From Pseudomonadales bacterium (GTDB taxonomy: Bacteria > Pseudomonadota > Gammaproteobacteria > Pseudomonadales > Pseudohongiellaceae): a stretch of DNA of 64,000 nt. The stretch spans positions 62,001-126,000 of the forward strand of contig JACKOJ010000006.1 in assembly GCA_024234325.1 (NCBI GenBank). Direction: 5' to 3'. This document shows, one piece after another, positions 7,821-18,000 of the stretch; position 1 is the stretch's first letter, and each line of letters begins with the position of its first letter. Made by a program: the position numbers and the translations under genes. The notes under the pieces are model-generated. The model saw only the letters and a program-made list of their open reading frames with translations, made no database searches and was not told the origin of the DNA.

Positions 7821-9986
7821 TTAATCGTCTTCTGAATCATCCTCATCGTCGTCTTGATCCAGAGAAATTGATTCCAGATATTCTCTGCGCACTCTTCCTA
7901 GCCTTTTTCTTGTAACGGGGTCTACAAACCAGAAATGCCAACCGTTTGTAGCTCCTTTATTGAGATGAGTGCCAGCTCCTGATGGAGTATCAAAAATATT
8001 TCCTTCTACATCCAAGCGGCCATCAGGGAGAATGGTAGCTGCCCGACCATGGAATTTAGCTGGGGTTGCATGAAGAGTGTGACCACTGCTCAAATAGCCG
8101 GCATCCAGCAAATCGGCAATAGACACTTCTCTCTTTGCAACTATTTTCTTACCTATAGCACTCGAGTTATGGCCTTCGGGAACCGGCCAGATAGATAAAA
8201 TATCCTCTATCATACTCTGAGTTCTTTTTTCAATTTTGGCATCATCCCAACCATCGGCCGCTTCGCTCAATAGTGCACTGTTTAGCAATAAAACGTCTTT
8301 CTCCCTGAAATACCCAGCTTTTCCAAATTCACCCAGCCATGCTTTGTTCGATACTGAGCTATTAAGTTTTTTAGTAAGCAAGGTGAGATTGCCAAGTTTT
8401 TGAACATTGTCATCCCTCTCCAATTCGGATAAGCCTTCCTTTAAGGGCCAGTGTTTTTCCCATGATTGCGGCATGACATGCTCAATAGCATACGTGTTTC
8501 TGCGAATTCTCATCCCTGCTGCAGAGGTTTGCCCTTTCACCCAACCTCTTTTGTGGTCCTCCACAGCCTCCAGCACCATTCGTAGTCGGGTTCTGCTCAA
8601 CTTTCGATAAATCCGCATGCTGCCCAGTACTTTTTTAATCTCTGCGTCATCTGGCCAATAAGTACTATCGGCCCGCTGTGACGCGAAGTATTTTTGAAGT
8701 GATGTACCTGGCATGTTGCTACTATCTGCGCAAATAACCTTGATCACTTCGGCCATGATTTGGTTGTACATGTTGGTGGAGGCACGGACCAGCATCCTGC
8801 GAGCCAACCAACTTTCCAGTACATCTAAGGCCAGATGCATTTGGTCTTCTTGAATGCAGGCTTTACGTTCAAGCAAGGTCAACAATACTGGCTTGACTAC
8901 CTCGCTTTCCAAAGTTTTTACCCTGTAGGCAAAAAGGGCAACCCGATCAAGCGGCCCATCAATATTTTCGGCCTCTTCAATGAATTTCCGGTAAATCTCG
9001 GCAGACTTGTGAATTTCCTGCACTAACTGCGCCATTGGAGTGTCGACTTGGGATTCTGCATAGACTTTGAATCTTGAAAAAACTTCTCTGGCCAGCACTT
9101 CCTCACCGGTCTTGGCAATAAGCCAGTGATTCAGAAATGCGGATGACCTTGGTTGCGTTACTCTTCCTGAACTGACTTCCTGTTCCCAAAATGCCGTCTC
9201 GAACTGTTGCCAATATTTGGAATAGGCCAGTTCTACATCAGCTTTTGCTTCCATTAATTTCTGGAAGACGAAATTCTTGATCAAGTCTGCTGCAGTAAGC
9301 TGAGTGCCTCTGGCATTAAGGGTTTCAAAGATTTCCTGGGCGTTTTCATTGGCGGCCAGGTCGATGACGACAATTTGCAGAAAATCTCTGGCAGTTCTTT
9401 CAATGGCTTCTGCCTGTCGTTGGACATCTGACTCTTTTTCCAACCATTCCCTGCAACGCTGCGTGAAGAACTGATGGGCTTTCACCAAACGCGAGGATTT
9501 GTGCACCAGCGCTTCATATTTTATTGGCGGCACTGCTGCCATCACCTCGTTGAAGGCGGCTCTGTCCCTGTTGGTGGGCCATACTTTGAAGGCATCCTCT
9601 TGGTTCTGGCAGAAGGCCTCACCATTACGGATCAAGGGATCGAGTCTGGCTGCAGGTACTTTAATCCCTGCGAGGGATATTTCGGCGTGAATGGCATCCA
9701 GCAGTATTTGTAAGGTTGTGAGCCGTTGCTGGCCGTCAATGACGGTGCGTTGTTGGAGATCGCTGGTTTTGGTCAACTCCTGCTGGAAGACAACTGCGCC
9801 CAGAAAATGAGGTTGTGGGGGTTTGTCTGGATAGGTCTGCAAATGTGTGGCAATTCTTTCCAGGTCACGCCACAGCGGTTCCCATTGCCGTTCTTCGTTC
9901 CACACATATGGTCTTTGAAACAAAGGCACCAGCAACCTTTGGGGCTGCATGAAGATAGCTTGTGGTGTCCTTACTTGTGTATCCAT
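7821..9986 (-). CDS. DUF262/DUF1524 (GmrSD-like) protein with C-terminal RAMA domain
   Basis: About 721 residues; the ATG at 9984-9986 has GGAGAAGGA upstream. The DUF262 domain shows the signature IDGQQRLTTL at about 83-92 and FETLNARGTQLTAADLIKN at about 220-238. The DUF1524 His-Me-type nuclease part shows AIEHVMPQSW at about 500-509 and LGNLTLL after it. Residues about 620-700 (SIADLLDAGYL through NGWHFWFVD) match the RAMA domain, a predicted reader of modified bases. An acidic tail closes the protein. GmrSD proteins are NTP-dependent nucleases against modified phage DNA. The gene heads the hsdMSR operon. Domain calls are from recognition of signatures; the activity is inferred. Confidence 0.88.
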   Translation of the reverse strand: MDTQVRTPQAIFMQPQRLLVPLFQRPYVWNEERQWEPLWRDLERIATHLQTYPDKPPQPHFLGAVVFQQELTKTSDLQQRTVIDGQQRLTTLQILLDAIHAEISLAGIKVPAARLDPLIRNGEAFCQNQEDAFKVWPTNRDRAAFNEVMAAVPPIKYEALVHKSSRLVKAHQFFTQRCREWLEKESDVQRQAEAIERTARDFLQIVVIDLAANENAQEIFETLNARGTQLTAADLIKNFVFQKLMEAKADVELAYSKYWQQFETAFWEQEVSSGRVTQPRSSAFLNHWLIAKTGEEVLAREVFSRFKVYAESQVDTPMAQLVQEIHKSAEIYRKFIEEAENIDGPLDRVALFAYRVKTLESEVVKPVLLTLLERKACIQEDQMHLALDVLESWLARRMLVRASTNMYNQIMAEVIKVICADSSNMPGTSLQKYFASQRADSTYWPDDAEIKKVLGSMRIYRKLSRTRLRMVLEAVEDHKRGWVKGQTSAAGMRIRRNTYAIEHVMPQSWEKHWPLKEGLSELERDDNVQKLGNLTLLTKKLNSSVSNKAWLGEFGKAGYFREKDVLLLNSALLSEAADGWDDAKIEKRTQSMIEDILSIWPVPEGHNSSAIGKKIVAKREVSIADLLDAGYLSSGHTLHATPAKFHGRAATILPDGRLDVEGNIFDTPSGAGTHLNKGATNGWHFWFVDPVTRKRLGRVRREYLESISLDQDDDEDDSEDD

Positions 9987-10050
9987 CAACCAGATCCTTC
10001 TCCAACCAAGCCATTGAAAATATTGTGAATATTGAGCTGCGCAGATTTAA

Positions 10051-10064
10051 CCATCTTATATGAA
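10051..10064 (+). repeat. 14-bp leader motif, copy 1
   Basis: CCATCTTATATGAA occurs here and again at 10385-10398, each time a short way upstream of a small open frame. The last five bases contain an ATG. It may be a promoter -10 region (TTATAT) or a shared leader of a duplicated gene; neither is proven. Confidence 0.5.
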
Positions 10065-10098
10065 GGCAGCACAACGCTGTCCTCACATAAGAAACCCC

Positions 10099-10302
10099 AT
10101 GAAGCTTACCCAAAATTCCACCCCGCTCGACCTGACCGTCCTCAAATCCGGCACCTGCCCCACTGTCTTAGGGAATGGCGGCGTGGCGCTCGGCTGCTGT
10201 TCTGTCATCCTGGTCGGTGGTGGCCTGATTCTTCTTGCTGCCTTTTCCCCGCCCGGATGGCGTGATGGCTGCCCGGTGTTTACTGTTCGGCGCGAACTGT
10301 AG
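10099..10302 (+). CDS. Small unrecognised protein, possibly a decayed duplicate
   Basis: A 67-residue frame starting at the ATG at 10099; an upstream in-frame ATG at 10060 falls within the 14-bp leader motif. Neither start has a convincing ribosome-binding site. The segment SGTCPTVLGNG resembles TATCPTLKGTS in the protein encoded just downstream, and the following 25 residues are hydrophobic (VILVGGGLILLAAF). This could be a diverged and truncated paralogue of the next gene, or a small membrane peptide. The coding status is uncertain. Confidence 0.3.
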   Translation: MKLTQNSTPLDLTVLKSGTCPTVLGNGGVALGCCSVILVGGGLILLAAFSPPGWRDGCPVFTVRREL

Positions 10303-10384
10303 TGGCATAGTTAGATTGGGTAAGCTGAAGCACTTTTACAGCCATTATTCACAAACTCCCTAAATAGCAACTTCGGATTTTTTG

Positions 10385-10398
10385 CCATCTTATATGAA
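10385..10398 (+). repeat. 14-bp leader motif, copy 2
   Basis: The second exact copy of CCATCTTATATGAA. Its ATG at 10394 opens a 30-codon frame that ends in an ATGA overlap with the next gene. Confidence 0.5.
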
Positions 10399-10486
10399 CA
10401 ACCAACAGCAACACGCCTCACAAAATTCCCCCGATAATCCTCCAATCAACCCAACCCGTCAATCTGGCAAAAGGAGAACCCGATGA
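10394..10486 (+). CDS. Possible 30-residue leader peptide
   Basis: A polar 30-codon frame beginning MNNQQQHASQ and ending in the basic run GKRRTR. Its TGA overlaps the ATG of the following gene (ATGA at 10483-10486), a classic coupling arrangement. No good ribosome-binding site precedes it. It could be an upstream frame that tunes translation of the next gene, or chance. Confidence 0.25.
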   Translation: MNNQQQHASQNSPDNPPINPTRQSGKRRTR

Positions 10487-11004
10487 AACCATCCCCTCGC
10501 AAGTCCACCCCCTCCAAACCCAAAACCACTCGCCCCAGAAAGACCTCCTCAGACACTCCCGACATCACCCCCATCCGCACCGCCACCTGCCCCACCCTAA
10601 AGGGCACCAGCACCCTGACCTACCAACTGGGAAAGACCAAGGAAGACAAGCTGATGCTCCGAATCACCAAGAGCACCGGCAATGGTCATTTCAGTGATGA
10701 ATGGGTGTCTTCCACCATGATGGAACTGCTGTTGAAGCCTCACACCCAGATCGCAGCGTTCCACCTGAGGAAGGTCTTCAGCGGGAAGTCAGCGAACAAC
10801 ACCGGGTTCCTGGCTGCTGTCCTGCTGAATGAGGGGGTGCTGGAACCCCACCCTGAGAGGCGTCGGTATTATCAACTCACCGGAAACTCCCTCTCCCCCA
10901 CTCCGCCCACAGTGGTCCGAAAGCCACCAGAACCCAAGCCCCCTGCCAAGTCCAAACCTCGCACCACCAAGCTTCCCGCAGTGAAGAAAGCCCCCAGAAA
11001 GTGA
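10483..11004 (+). CDS. Unrecognised basic protein with proline/lysine-rich tails
   Basis: A 173-residue protein with a strong AAAAGGAGA site before the ATG. The first 30 and last 35 residues are rich in Pro, Lys, Thr and Arg and are probably disordered. A compact core (about 30-135) contains TATCPTLKGTSTLTYQLG, NGHFSDEWVS and TGFLAAVLLNEGVLEP, which may form a small helical or winged fold. The strongly basic tails suggest nucleic-acid binding, but no domain is recognised. It sits between the restriction operon and the autotransporter region. Real gene likely; function unknown. Confidence 0.7.
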   Translation: MKPSPRKSTPSKPKTTRPRKTSSDTPDITPIRTATCPTLKGTSTLTYQLGKTKEDKLMLRITKSTGNGHFSDEWVSSTMMELLLKPHTQIAAFHLRKVFSGKSANNTGFLAAVLLNEGVLEPHPERRRYYQLTGNSLSPTPPTVVRKPPEPKPPAKSKPRTTKLPAVKKAPRK

Positions 11005-11177
11005 CCCCCGCCTTGCCTTGATCTCCCCTCCGGTTCTTCAGAACCCGCCTTCCTCAAAAGCTGTTGAATTTCTTGGTGTTTTTCGCAAGCAGTTTGATTG
11101 ACTTCCGCAGCACCGAGCCTTTTCCGACCTTTTCGCCATAACCAGAAAGCACACCCATCTTTTTGTTTTAAGAGAAT

Positions 11178-11202
11178 TCAAGGGGTCAGGTATCTTGATC
11201 CA
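11178..11202. repeat. Half copy of the GGGGTCAG palindrome family
   Basis: AAGGGGTCAGGTATCTTGAT matches the left arm of the element at 61656 (GGGGTCAGGTACCTTGAT) with one difference. A clear right arm is not found downstream, so this is a truncated copy. Confidence 0.5.
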
Positions 11203-11293
11203 TCATCAACCCTGAATTTTCAAAGAACCTTCCCCCTTGATTTCTTCCTTATTTCACATATTCTCATTGCTCAATCACCCATGGAGAAACAGC

Positions 11294-11728
11294 ATGTCTA
11301 AAGTTGTCAGTGCTATCGCTTTATCCACATTATTAATGGCCGTCCAATTTGGTACTTCCGCTGTTTATGCCGCGGAGGCAACAGATCCGGAATATCTGAA
11401 TTCGAGTCAGCGCGCGCCTCTTTCTGAAGGGGTCCGCTATGGCGGTGTGATCTATCTGGCTGGTAAAACAGGGGGTCAGGGCGAGCCTGGCATTCAGCCC
11501 GAAACACGTCGCGCCTTGGAATCCATTAAGGATGCACTCGAGCGTTTCGGTTCCTCGATGGATCGCGTTCTAAAATGCACAGTGTTTCTAGCTGACATGG
11601 CCGATTGGGCTGCCATGAACGAAATTTACGCTGAGTACTTTCCAGTGAACAAACCAGCCCGCACAGCCGTTGGGATCAGTTTTGGCGGTGCCAACCGCGT
11701 TGAGATTGAGTGCATCGCGGCCGAATAA
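11294..11728 (+). CDS. Exported RidA (YjgF/YER057c/UK114) family protein
   Basis: 144 residues from the ATG at 11294, which has GGAG eight bases upstream. Residues 1-27 form a signal peptide ending VYAA. The mature part is a complete RidA fold of about 115 residues: GGVIYLAGKTGG, then a helix with ALERFGSSMDRVLKCTVFL, then KPARTAVGI, which holds the arginine used by RidA to bind carboxylates, and finally VEIECIAA. Cytoplasmic RidA deaminates reactive enamine/imine intermediates. A periplasmic member would act on something else or scavenge amino-acid derivatives. It stands alone on the plus strand, followed by an imperfect palindrome. Confidence 0.9.
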   Translation: MSKVVSAIALSTLLMAVQFGTSAVYAAEATDPEYLNSSQRAPLSEGVRYGGVIYLAGKTGGQGEPGIQPETRRALESIKDALERFGSSMDRVLKCTVFLADMADWAAMNEIYAEYFPVNKPARTAVGISFGGANRVEIECIAAE

Positions 11729-11737
11729 GAATTAAAG

Positions 11738-11779
11738 GTGTCAGAGTAGATTGAGAGTTCCGAGAATCTCAATAGACAC
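11738..11779. repeat. Imperfect palindrome after the RidA gene
   Basis: GTGTC and GATTGAGA on the left pair with TCTCAAT and GACAC on the right, with an internal bulge. The left side, AAAGGTGTCAGAGT, resembles a degenerate end of the GGGGTCAG palindrome family. It may also act as a transcription end point for the RidA gene, but no T-run follows. Confidence 0.5.
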
Positions 11780-11823
11780 TATACTAACGGCTTCACGCCA
11801 GCACGGGAGTCGAGCGCTATACT

Positions 11824-11856
11824 AGTGGCGACTCCTGTGTAGTGGCGACTCCTGTG
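11824..11856. repeat. 17-bp tandem repeat upstream of the autotransporter
   Basis: AGTGGCGACTCCTGTG occurs at 11824-11839 and 11841-11856 with one base between. CACGGGAGTCG at 11802-11812 can pair with either copy, so alternative hairpins are possible. Confidence 0.6.
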
Positions 11857-12045
11857 CCCCTCCCTGCTCACACCATTTTGGCGGGTTTGCCAACCCTTTG
11901 ATTTCGGTGCCCCTGGAAGATAGTTTTCCCTCTTAAAACTGCTGTATCCTTGCGATATCAATACGTTGTTGTCGTACTCGTGTCATTGGTCAATGCGCGG
12001 TGTCAGCGATGACAAGCAATCATCGTCAGCATCAGGAGTTTTATA

Positions 12046-15000
12046 ATGCGCATCCTTCGTACGGCTCTCCCCTCGCGGCCTTTTGAGGCTCTCTCTTTCT
12101 TTCTCGTCTTTACTTTGCCTGCCACCCCGCCGTTGCGTGCTCAGGATCTTGACGTGAAGGTAGAGGAATCCGACATCCGCAGTCAGGGGCTCGTAGATCG
12201 TATGAAATTGGCGCCGGGGCTTTATCCTCTTCCCAGCGAACTTATCGGAGCCCAGTCCGAAGCCAGTTGGGACGATGGCCCGTTGCAGCGATTCAATATC
12301 AAGCTGACAGATGACGGTAGCGGCAACGTGTTCGGCCAGACCCTGGGAATGACCACCGGTAGTTCGCTGTCGAGTGGGCAAACACAGGCAAGCCAGCCCT
12401 GGTATCAACCGTCAGACGTTGTGTTTGGACCGCTGCTTGGCCTCTCTGTCTCCGGCACCGCCGATGGACAAAGTTTCAATGCCCCGGGTGCTGCCGGTGC
12501 TTCCACGAATGTGTCGCTCACCAACAATGTCAACGTGACCAACTACCTCGGAACCACCACTGCTCAAGGGCCTGTCTACACCCTGCTGAAATCTCCCGGA
12601 ATTATTGCAGAGACGATAGGGGGCACGAACTCGGGAACCATCGGTGGTACCGCCGGCACCCTGACGTTGACGAACAACGGCAACATTTATACGGGCTCAG
12701 CCAAATCAGCCGGGATCATCGGCCACAGCCTGGGTGGCAAGGGCGGTAGCGGGAAGAACGGCGGCAACGCGGGCGCGGTGACGATTACGAACAACGGGGA
12801 TATCACAACCGGCGGCACGTTTGTGACCTCCGGCGGACAGTCTATCGACACGCAGGGCGCGGATTCGCCCGGCATCATGGCGCGATCGATCGGTGCTTAT
12901 GGTGGCGCCGGTACCACAGTGTGCGAGGGCCTCTTCTTCCTCTGTTTCTATGGCTATGGCACAGACGGTGGCAATGGCGGCAATGGCGAAGAAGTCAGGG
13001 TCATCAATTCTGGCACCATCAAGACTGGAAGCGCTGCCTCTCAGGGTATTCTCGCGCAAAGCATCGGCGGCGGTGGCGGTAACGCTGGCAGTGGCGAAGG
13101 CATCGTCGGTGTGGGCGGCTCTGCCGGACAGGGTGGCCGAGCCTGGATCGTGGGTGTCGACAATACGGGTGACATCACGGCAGCCCTGTCGCGCGGCATT
13201 CAGGCGCAAAGTATCTCCGGCGGTGGTGGCGACGGCGGCACGGCCAGCGGTCTTGTCAGCGTGGGTGGCCAGGCAGGCATTGGCGGCGGCACATTCAATG
13301 TCGACGTCTCCAACACCGGCAATATTAACAGCTTCGAGAATGCCATTCTGGCGCAGACCATCGCCGGTGGCGGTGGCGTCGGCGGCTCAACCAAAGGCAT
13401 CGGGACAATCGGCGGCAGTGGTGGTTCAGGCGGCACAGCAGGGTCGATCCTGGTGGCCAACTCGGGGAACCTGAAGGTCTCGGCGGCGCACCAGAGTGCC
13501 ATCCACGCCCAGAGCATCGGCGGCGGTGGTGGCCACGGCGGGGCGGCGATCAGTGCGGCACCGATTCTGACCCTCGCAGTCGGCGGCAGTGGCTCCAATG
13601 GCGGGCACAGTTCCAGCGTCCAGGTGAGTAACTCCGGCAACATCGAAACGGGTGCGCAGGCCAATTTTGCCCATGGCATATTCGCCCACAGTGTGGGCGG
13701 TGGCGGCGGCTCCGGTGGCAAGAGCTATGCCGCGTCAGTCACAGTAGGTGCGCCCGCGATCTCCGTGAGTGTCGGTGGTACCGGTGGTGTAGGCGGCAAC
13801 GGGGCCGCAGTGACAGTCGGCAACTGTCTGCAGAACAGCGACCTCGGCGTGTGTGACACCTCCAGTAATAATTTCGGTTTGGCCACGGCGAAGAGCGATC
13901 TGGGTCTCACCGGCGGCAGGATCACAACCCATGGCGACCACTCGTCGGCGATTCTGGCACAGAGCGTGGGTGGCGGCGGCGGTGCCGGCGGCTCGTCCGT
14001 GTCTGTAAGCGCCGCGGGTGCGGCCCCCGAGGTACCCGATCCGGCGCCGGTGACACTCGCCATTGCCTCCGGTGGCTCAGGCGGGAGTGCCGGTAATGGC
14101 GACGATGTCACGGTCGTCAGTCGTTCCTCTGCGGCTTCTTTCTCGGCGGCGCGGCCGAACAGCAGCTCGGCAGATATCGTCACCAGCGGCAATTTCTCGG
14201 CAGGTATCCAGGCCCAGAGCATTGGCGGTGGCGGTGGCTCAGCCGGGTCTTCTATCTCCGATGCCGGTGGTTTCTCGCTCTACTCTTTCTCCTCGGCGGG
14301 TGGCCTGCCGCCGGGTTCATTTGGCTGGCGCTACGCTGGTGACGGGGGCGGCGCAGGCAATACCAGCGCAGACGTCACCATCGACAGCAACTCCACCATC
14401 CTGACATCGGGCAATCATTCCTACGGCATCCTCGCCCAGAGCGTCGGCGGTGGCGGTGGCAGCGGCGGCCACAATCTTTCGGGTTCGCTGGCGCTGGAGG
14501 GCAGCGCCGCCCTGAGCTTTGGCAGCGATGGAGGGGTGGGTGCAGCAGCCGGCAACGTGACACTGCGCTCACTCGCGTTAAGCGATGCCAGTGGCAGCAC
14601 TGCCAACAACAATCTCTATGGCATTCAGACCACCGGCGATCATGCCGATGCCATTCTCGCGCAGAGTGTCGGTGGCGGGGGCGGTAGCGGCGGCACGAGC
14701 GTCGCCGGTTCGATTGGCGGCACGATAGGTATCGGCGCCTCCCTGGGCTCGACTGGCGGTGCAGGTGCGACGGGCGGGACAGTCCAGCTTCGCAACGAAC
14801 TGAGTGTCTCGACCACAGGGAACCATTCAAAGGGCCTGGTGGCCCAGAGTATCGGTGGCGGTGGCGGCAATGCCGGTATCAGCATTTCGGCCGTTGCCAG
14901 TGCAGGCAAGTCCGTCAGTCTCTCGGGGGGTGTTTCCAAGCTGCAGTTCGGGGCGGTCCCCGGCGCGCTGGCGAACAACGGTGGCTCGGGTGGCACCGGC

Positions 15001-18000
15001 AATGACGTGACAATTGAGTCCGCTGCCGATGTGGCGACAAGCGGCACCTTCTCCACTGGCGTCGTTGCCCAGAGCATCGGTGGTGGTGGTGGTCATGGCG
15101 GTTTCACCGGGGCCTTTGGCGTCAGCGCCGAACCTGCCATCTCTGCATCACTGGGCAGCGCCGGCGGTACCGGTAAAACCGGCGGCGAGGTAACGGTGTT
15201 GCACAAGCTGGGCAATATCCTGACCACGGGCGCGCATTCGAACGGCATCCTTGCCCACAGCGTGGGGGGCGGTGGTGGCGCCGGCGGCATGGCGATCTCT
15301 GCAGCGGCATCCGGCGGATTCGCGCTGGGCTACAACATTGGTGGCAACGGCGGTGACGGCGGCAATGGCAACAACGTCAATGTCACGACGGCCGCGTCCA
15401 CAAGTTCGATCAGGGCAACCGGTGAAATGTCCAGCGCCATCTCGGCCCAAAGCATCGGCGGGGGTGGCGGAAACGGCGCCGTGAGTGTGTCACTTGCCGC
15501 TGGCGAGTTTGCGATCGCCTATGCCGATGTCCCCAAGTTCAAGATTGGCAATCAGGGCGGTGCCGGCGGCACGGGCGGCAATGTCGGCGTCCACACACAG
15601 GCGAGCCTGACCTCCAACGAGGCGCCCGGCCTGCTGGCCCAGAGCATTGGTGGTGGCGGCGGCCGGGGTGGCTCCAAGGTCACCGGTGATTTCTCCTTCG
15701 ACCCTAAAACCGGCGTCGATATCAGTCTGGGCGCGTCGGGTGTGAGCGGCGCAGCGGGGGCAAGCGCAGGATCGGTCACTGTCGATGGCACCGTTACGGC
15801 GTCGTCCAATGGCTTCATTGCTGCTGGCAGCACTCGCGCGCTGGGCGGCATCACCACCAGCGGCAACCATGCAGCAGGCGTGCTCGCGCAGAGCGTGGGC
15901 GGTGGCGGTGGCACCGGGGGCTGGAGTTTCGCCGCCCGCGTGAAGGCCATCGAGTCGGGCGAAGCCCTGCCAGCCTCGGCAATCTCGATGGGCGGCCAGG
16001 GCGGCATTGGCGGCAACAGCGCCGCCGTGACTGTCAGCGATATCACCACCGTCAGCACCAACGGTGTGTCCGCGCCGGGCATCTTCGCCCAGAGCGTCGG
16101 CGGCGGCGGTGGCCACGGTGGCTTCTCACTGGCGCTGAGCGCTTCGACAGCCAATTCCAAAATCGGCATTGGCGCACTCTCATTCTCAATGGGGGGTGAG
16201 GGTGGCCAGGGTGCCACCGCCGACGGGGTCACCGTGAACACCAATGCAAACAGCCGCGTGACCACCAGCGGGGATCTGTCCGCAGGCATCGTCGCTCAGA
16301 GCATCGGCGGCGGCGGTGGCCACGGCGGCAGCAGCATTGCCATCAGTGGCGGTGCGTTCTCGTCGTCTGCGGCCATTTCCATTGGCGGTGCAGGTGGCGC
16401 GGGCGGCAATTCCACTGGCAACGTGACCTTGACCAACAACGGTGCGGTCACCACCGGTAGCGCAGCCACCAGTAACGATGCACCTGCTCTGCTGGCACAA
16501 AGTCTGGGGGGTGGCGGCGGTAATGCAGGCTTCTCCATCTCGACTGATCTCTCGGTCTCCTCCGGCGATGCCTCTGACAAACCGAAAAATGACTTCGGAA
16601 TCTCCGCCAGCATCGGGGGATCGGGCGGCTCCGGTGGCAGCGCCTCGGCGACTACGGTCACCAGCAGCGGCCCCCTCAGCACCAACGGCGCCCATTCCAG
16701 CGGCATTGTGGCGCAAAGCATTGCCGGTGGCGGTGGTAACGGCGGCTTCAGCGTATCAGCAGCAGGCGGCATGGCCGCGAACCAGCTCTCGCTCAGCGCG
16801 GGCGGGTCTGGAGGCGCTGGCGGCAACGCAAGCACGGTGACAGTGACGAATGCCGGCAACATCAGCGCGGCGGGCAATCATGCCTACGGCATCAGCGCCC
16901 AGAGCATCAGCGGTGGCGGTGGCAACGCGGGTTTCAGCGTGGCAGGCGATGTGAGCTTTGGTGCGAAAGACGGCAAGTCCGCCAGCGTTAGCCTTGGTGG
17001 CTCGGGCGGCAGTGGCGGTGCTGCCGGCAACGTGAACGTCAACAGCGATGGCTCTATCTCGACAAGCGGCAGCCATGCCTCCGCCATTTCGGCGCAGAGC
17101 ATCAGCGGTGGCGGTGGCTTCGCGGGCTTCTCGATTGCAGGCTCGCTGAATTTCTCTTCGAACTTCAATGCCAATCTGGCCATCGGTGGCAGCGGCGGAT
17201 CGGGCGGCTCCGTAGGGGCTGTCAATGTGCAACTGAATGAGAAAAGTGGCGCAAGGGTCGGCACGATCAAGACCAGCGGCAACGACTCCCACGGCATTCA
17301 CGCCCAGAGCATCGCCGGTGGCGGTGGCTCGGGTGGCTTTGCCGTTGGCAAGGGCCTCAAGGGTGGCGGCCTGCTCAGCTTTGGCATTGGCGGGTCTGGT
17401 GGCACCGGAGAGACCTCGGGCCAGGTCATTGTGTCTGACCAATCGCTGTCGATTGCAACGACGGGGCACCGCTCTGCCGGTATCCTCGCACAAAGCGTCA
17501 GTGGCGGTGGCGGCTTCGGAAGCGTCGCTGGCCTGGAAGGTCTCAGCTTTCAGTCGGTGTCGCACTATCTTGGCCTGACCGATGCCGGCGGCTCAGCAGG
17601 TGCTGCCGGTGCAGTGACGGTTGGTACAAGCAGTGCGATCAGCACACAGGGCGACGGCGCCATGGGCGTGGTGGCACAGAGCATCAGCGGCGGGGGTGGC
17701 CTCTCCATCGTGCAGGGAGACCTGCAGACCAATAGCGGCGTGACCATGGGTCTCGGTGCGCGGCAAACCCTGAACGCGGACGGCCAGAATGCCGACGCCG
17801 TCTCCGTCACCCTGACAGAAAATGCGTCCGTTTCCACCCGTGGCAGCCAGGCCACCGCCGTCATCGCACAGAGCATTGGTGCAGGCGGCGGCTGGGCCAG
17901 TATGACGGCAGCAGGTGGAGACACGGTTGCCGTCACCGGCGGTGCGTCCGGCGTGGCTCGGGGCAGCGGTGGCGCCGTTACTGTCGACGTCCTGGGCACC

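Larger units (their letters stand above)
11729..12045. other. 317-base intergenic region with several repeats
   Basis: No gene is seen. It holds an imperfect palindrome at 11738-11779, the octamer CTATACTA at 11779-11786 and again at 11817-11824, a 17-bp tandem repeat at 11824-11856, and CACGGGAGTCG at 11802-11812, which is nearly complementary to CGACTCCTGTG inside the tandem repeat. The right end carries AGGAG before the autotransporter ATG, so the leader or control region of that gene lies here. Confidence 0.6.

Noticed and set aside
11450..11475. GGGGTCAGGGCG inside the RidA gene as another palindrome copy
   Set aside because: It is coding sequence without a right arm or inner pairing, so the match is by chance.
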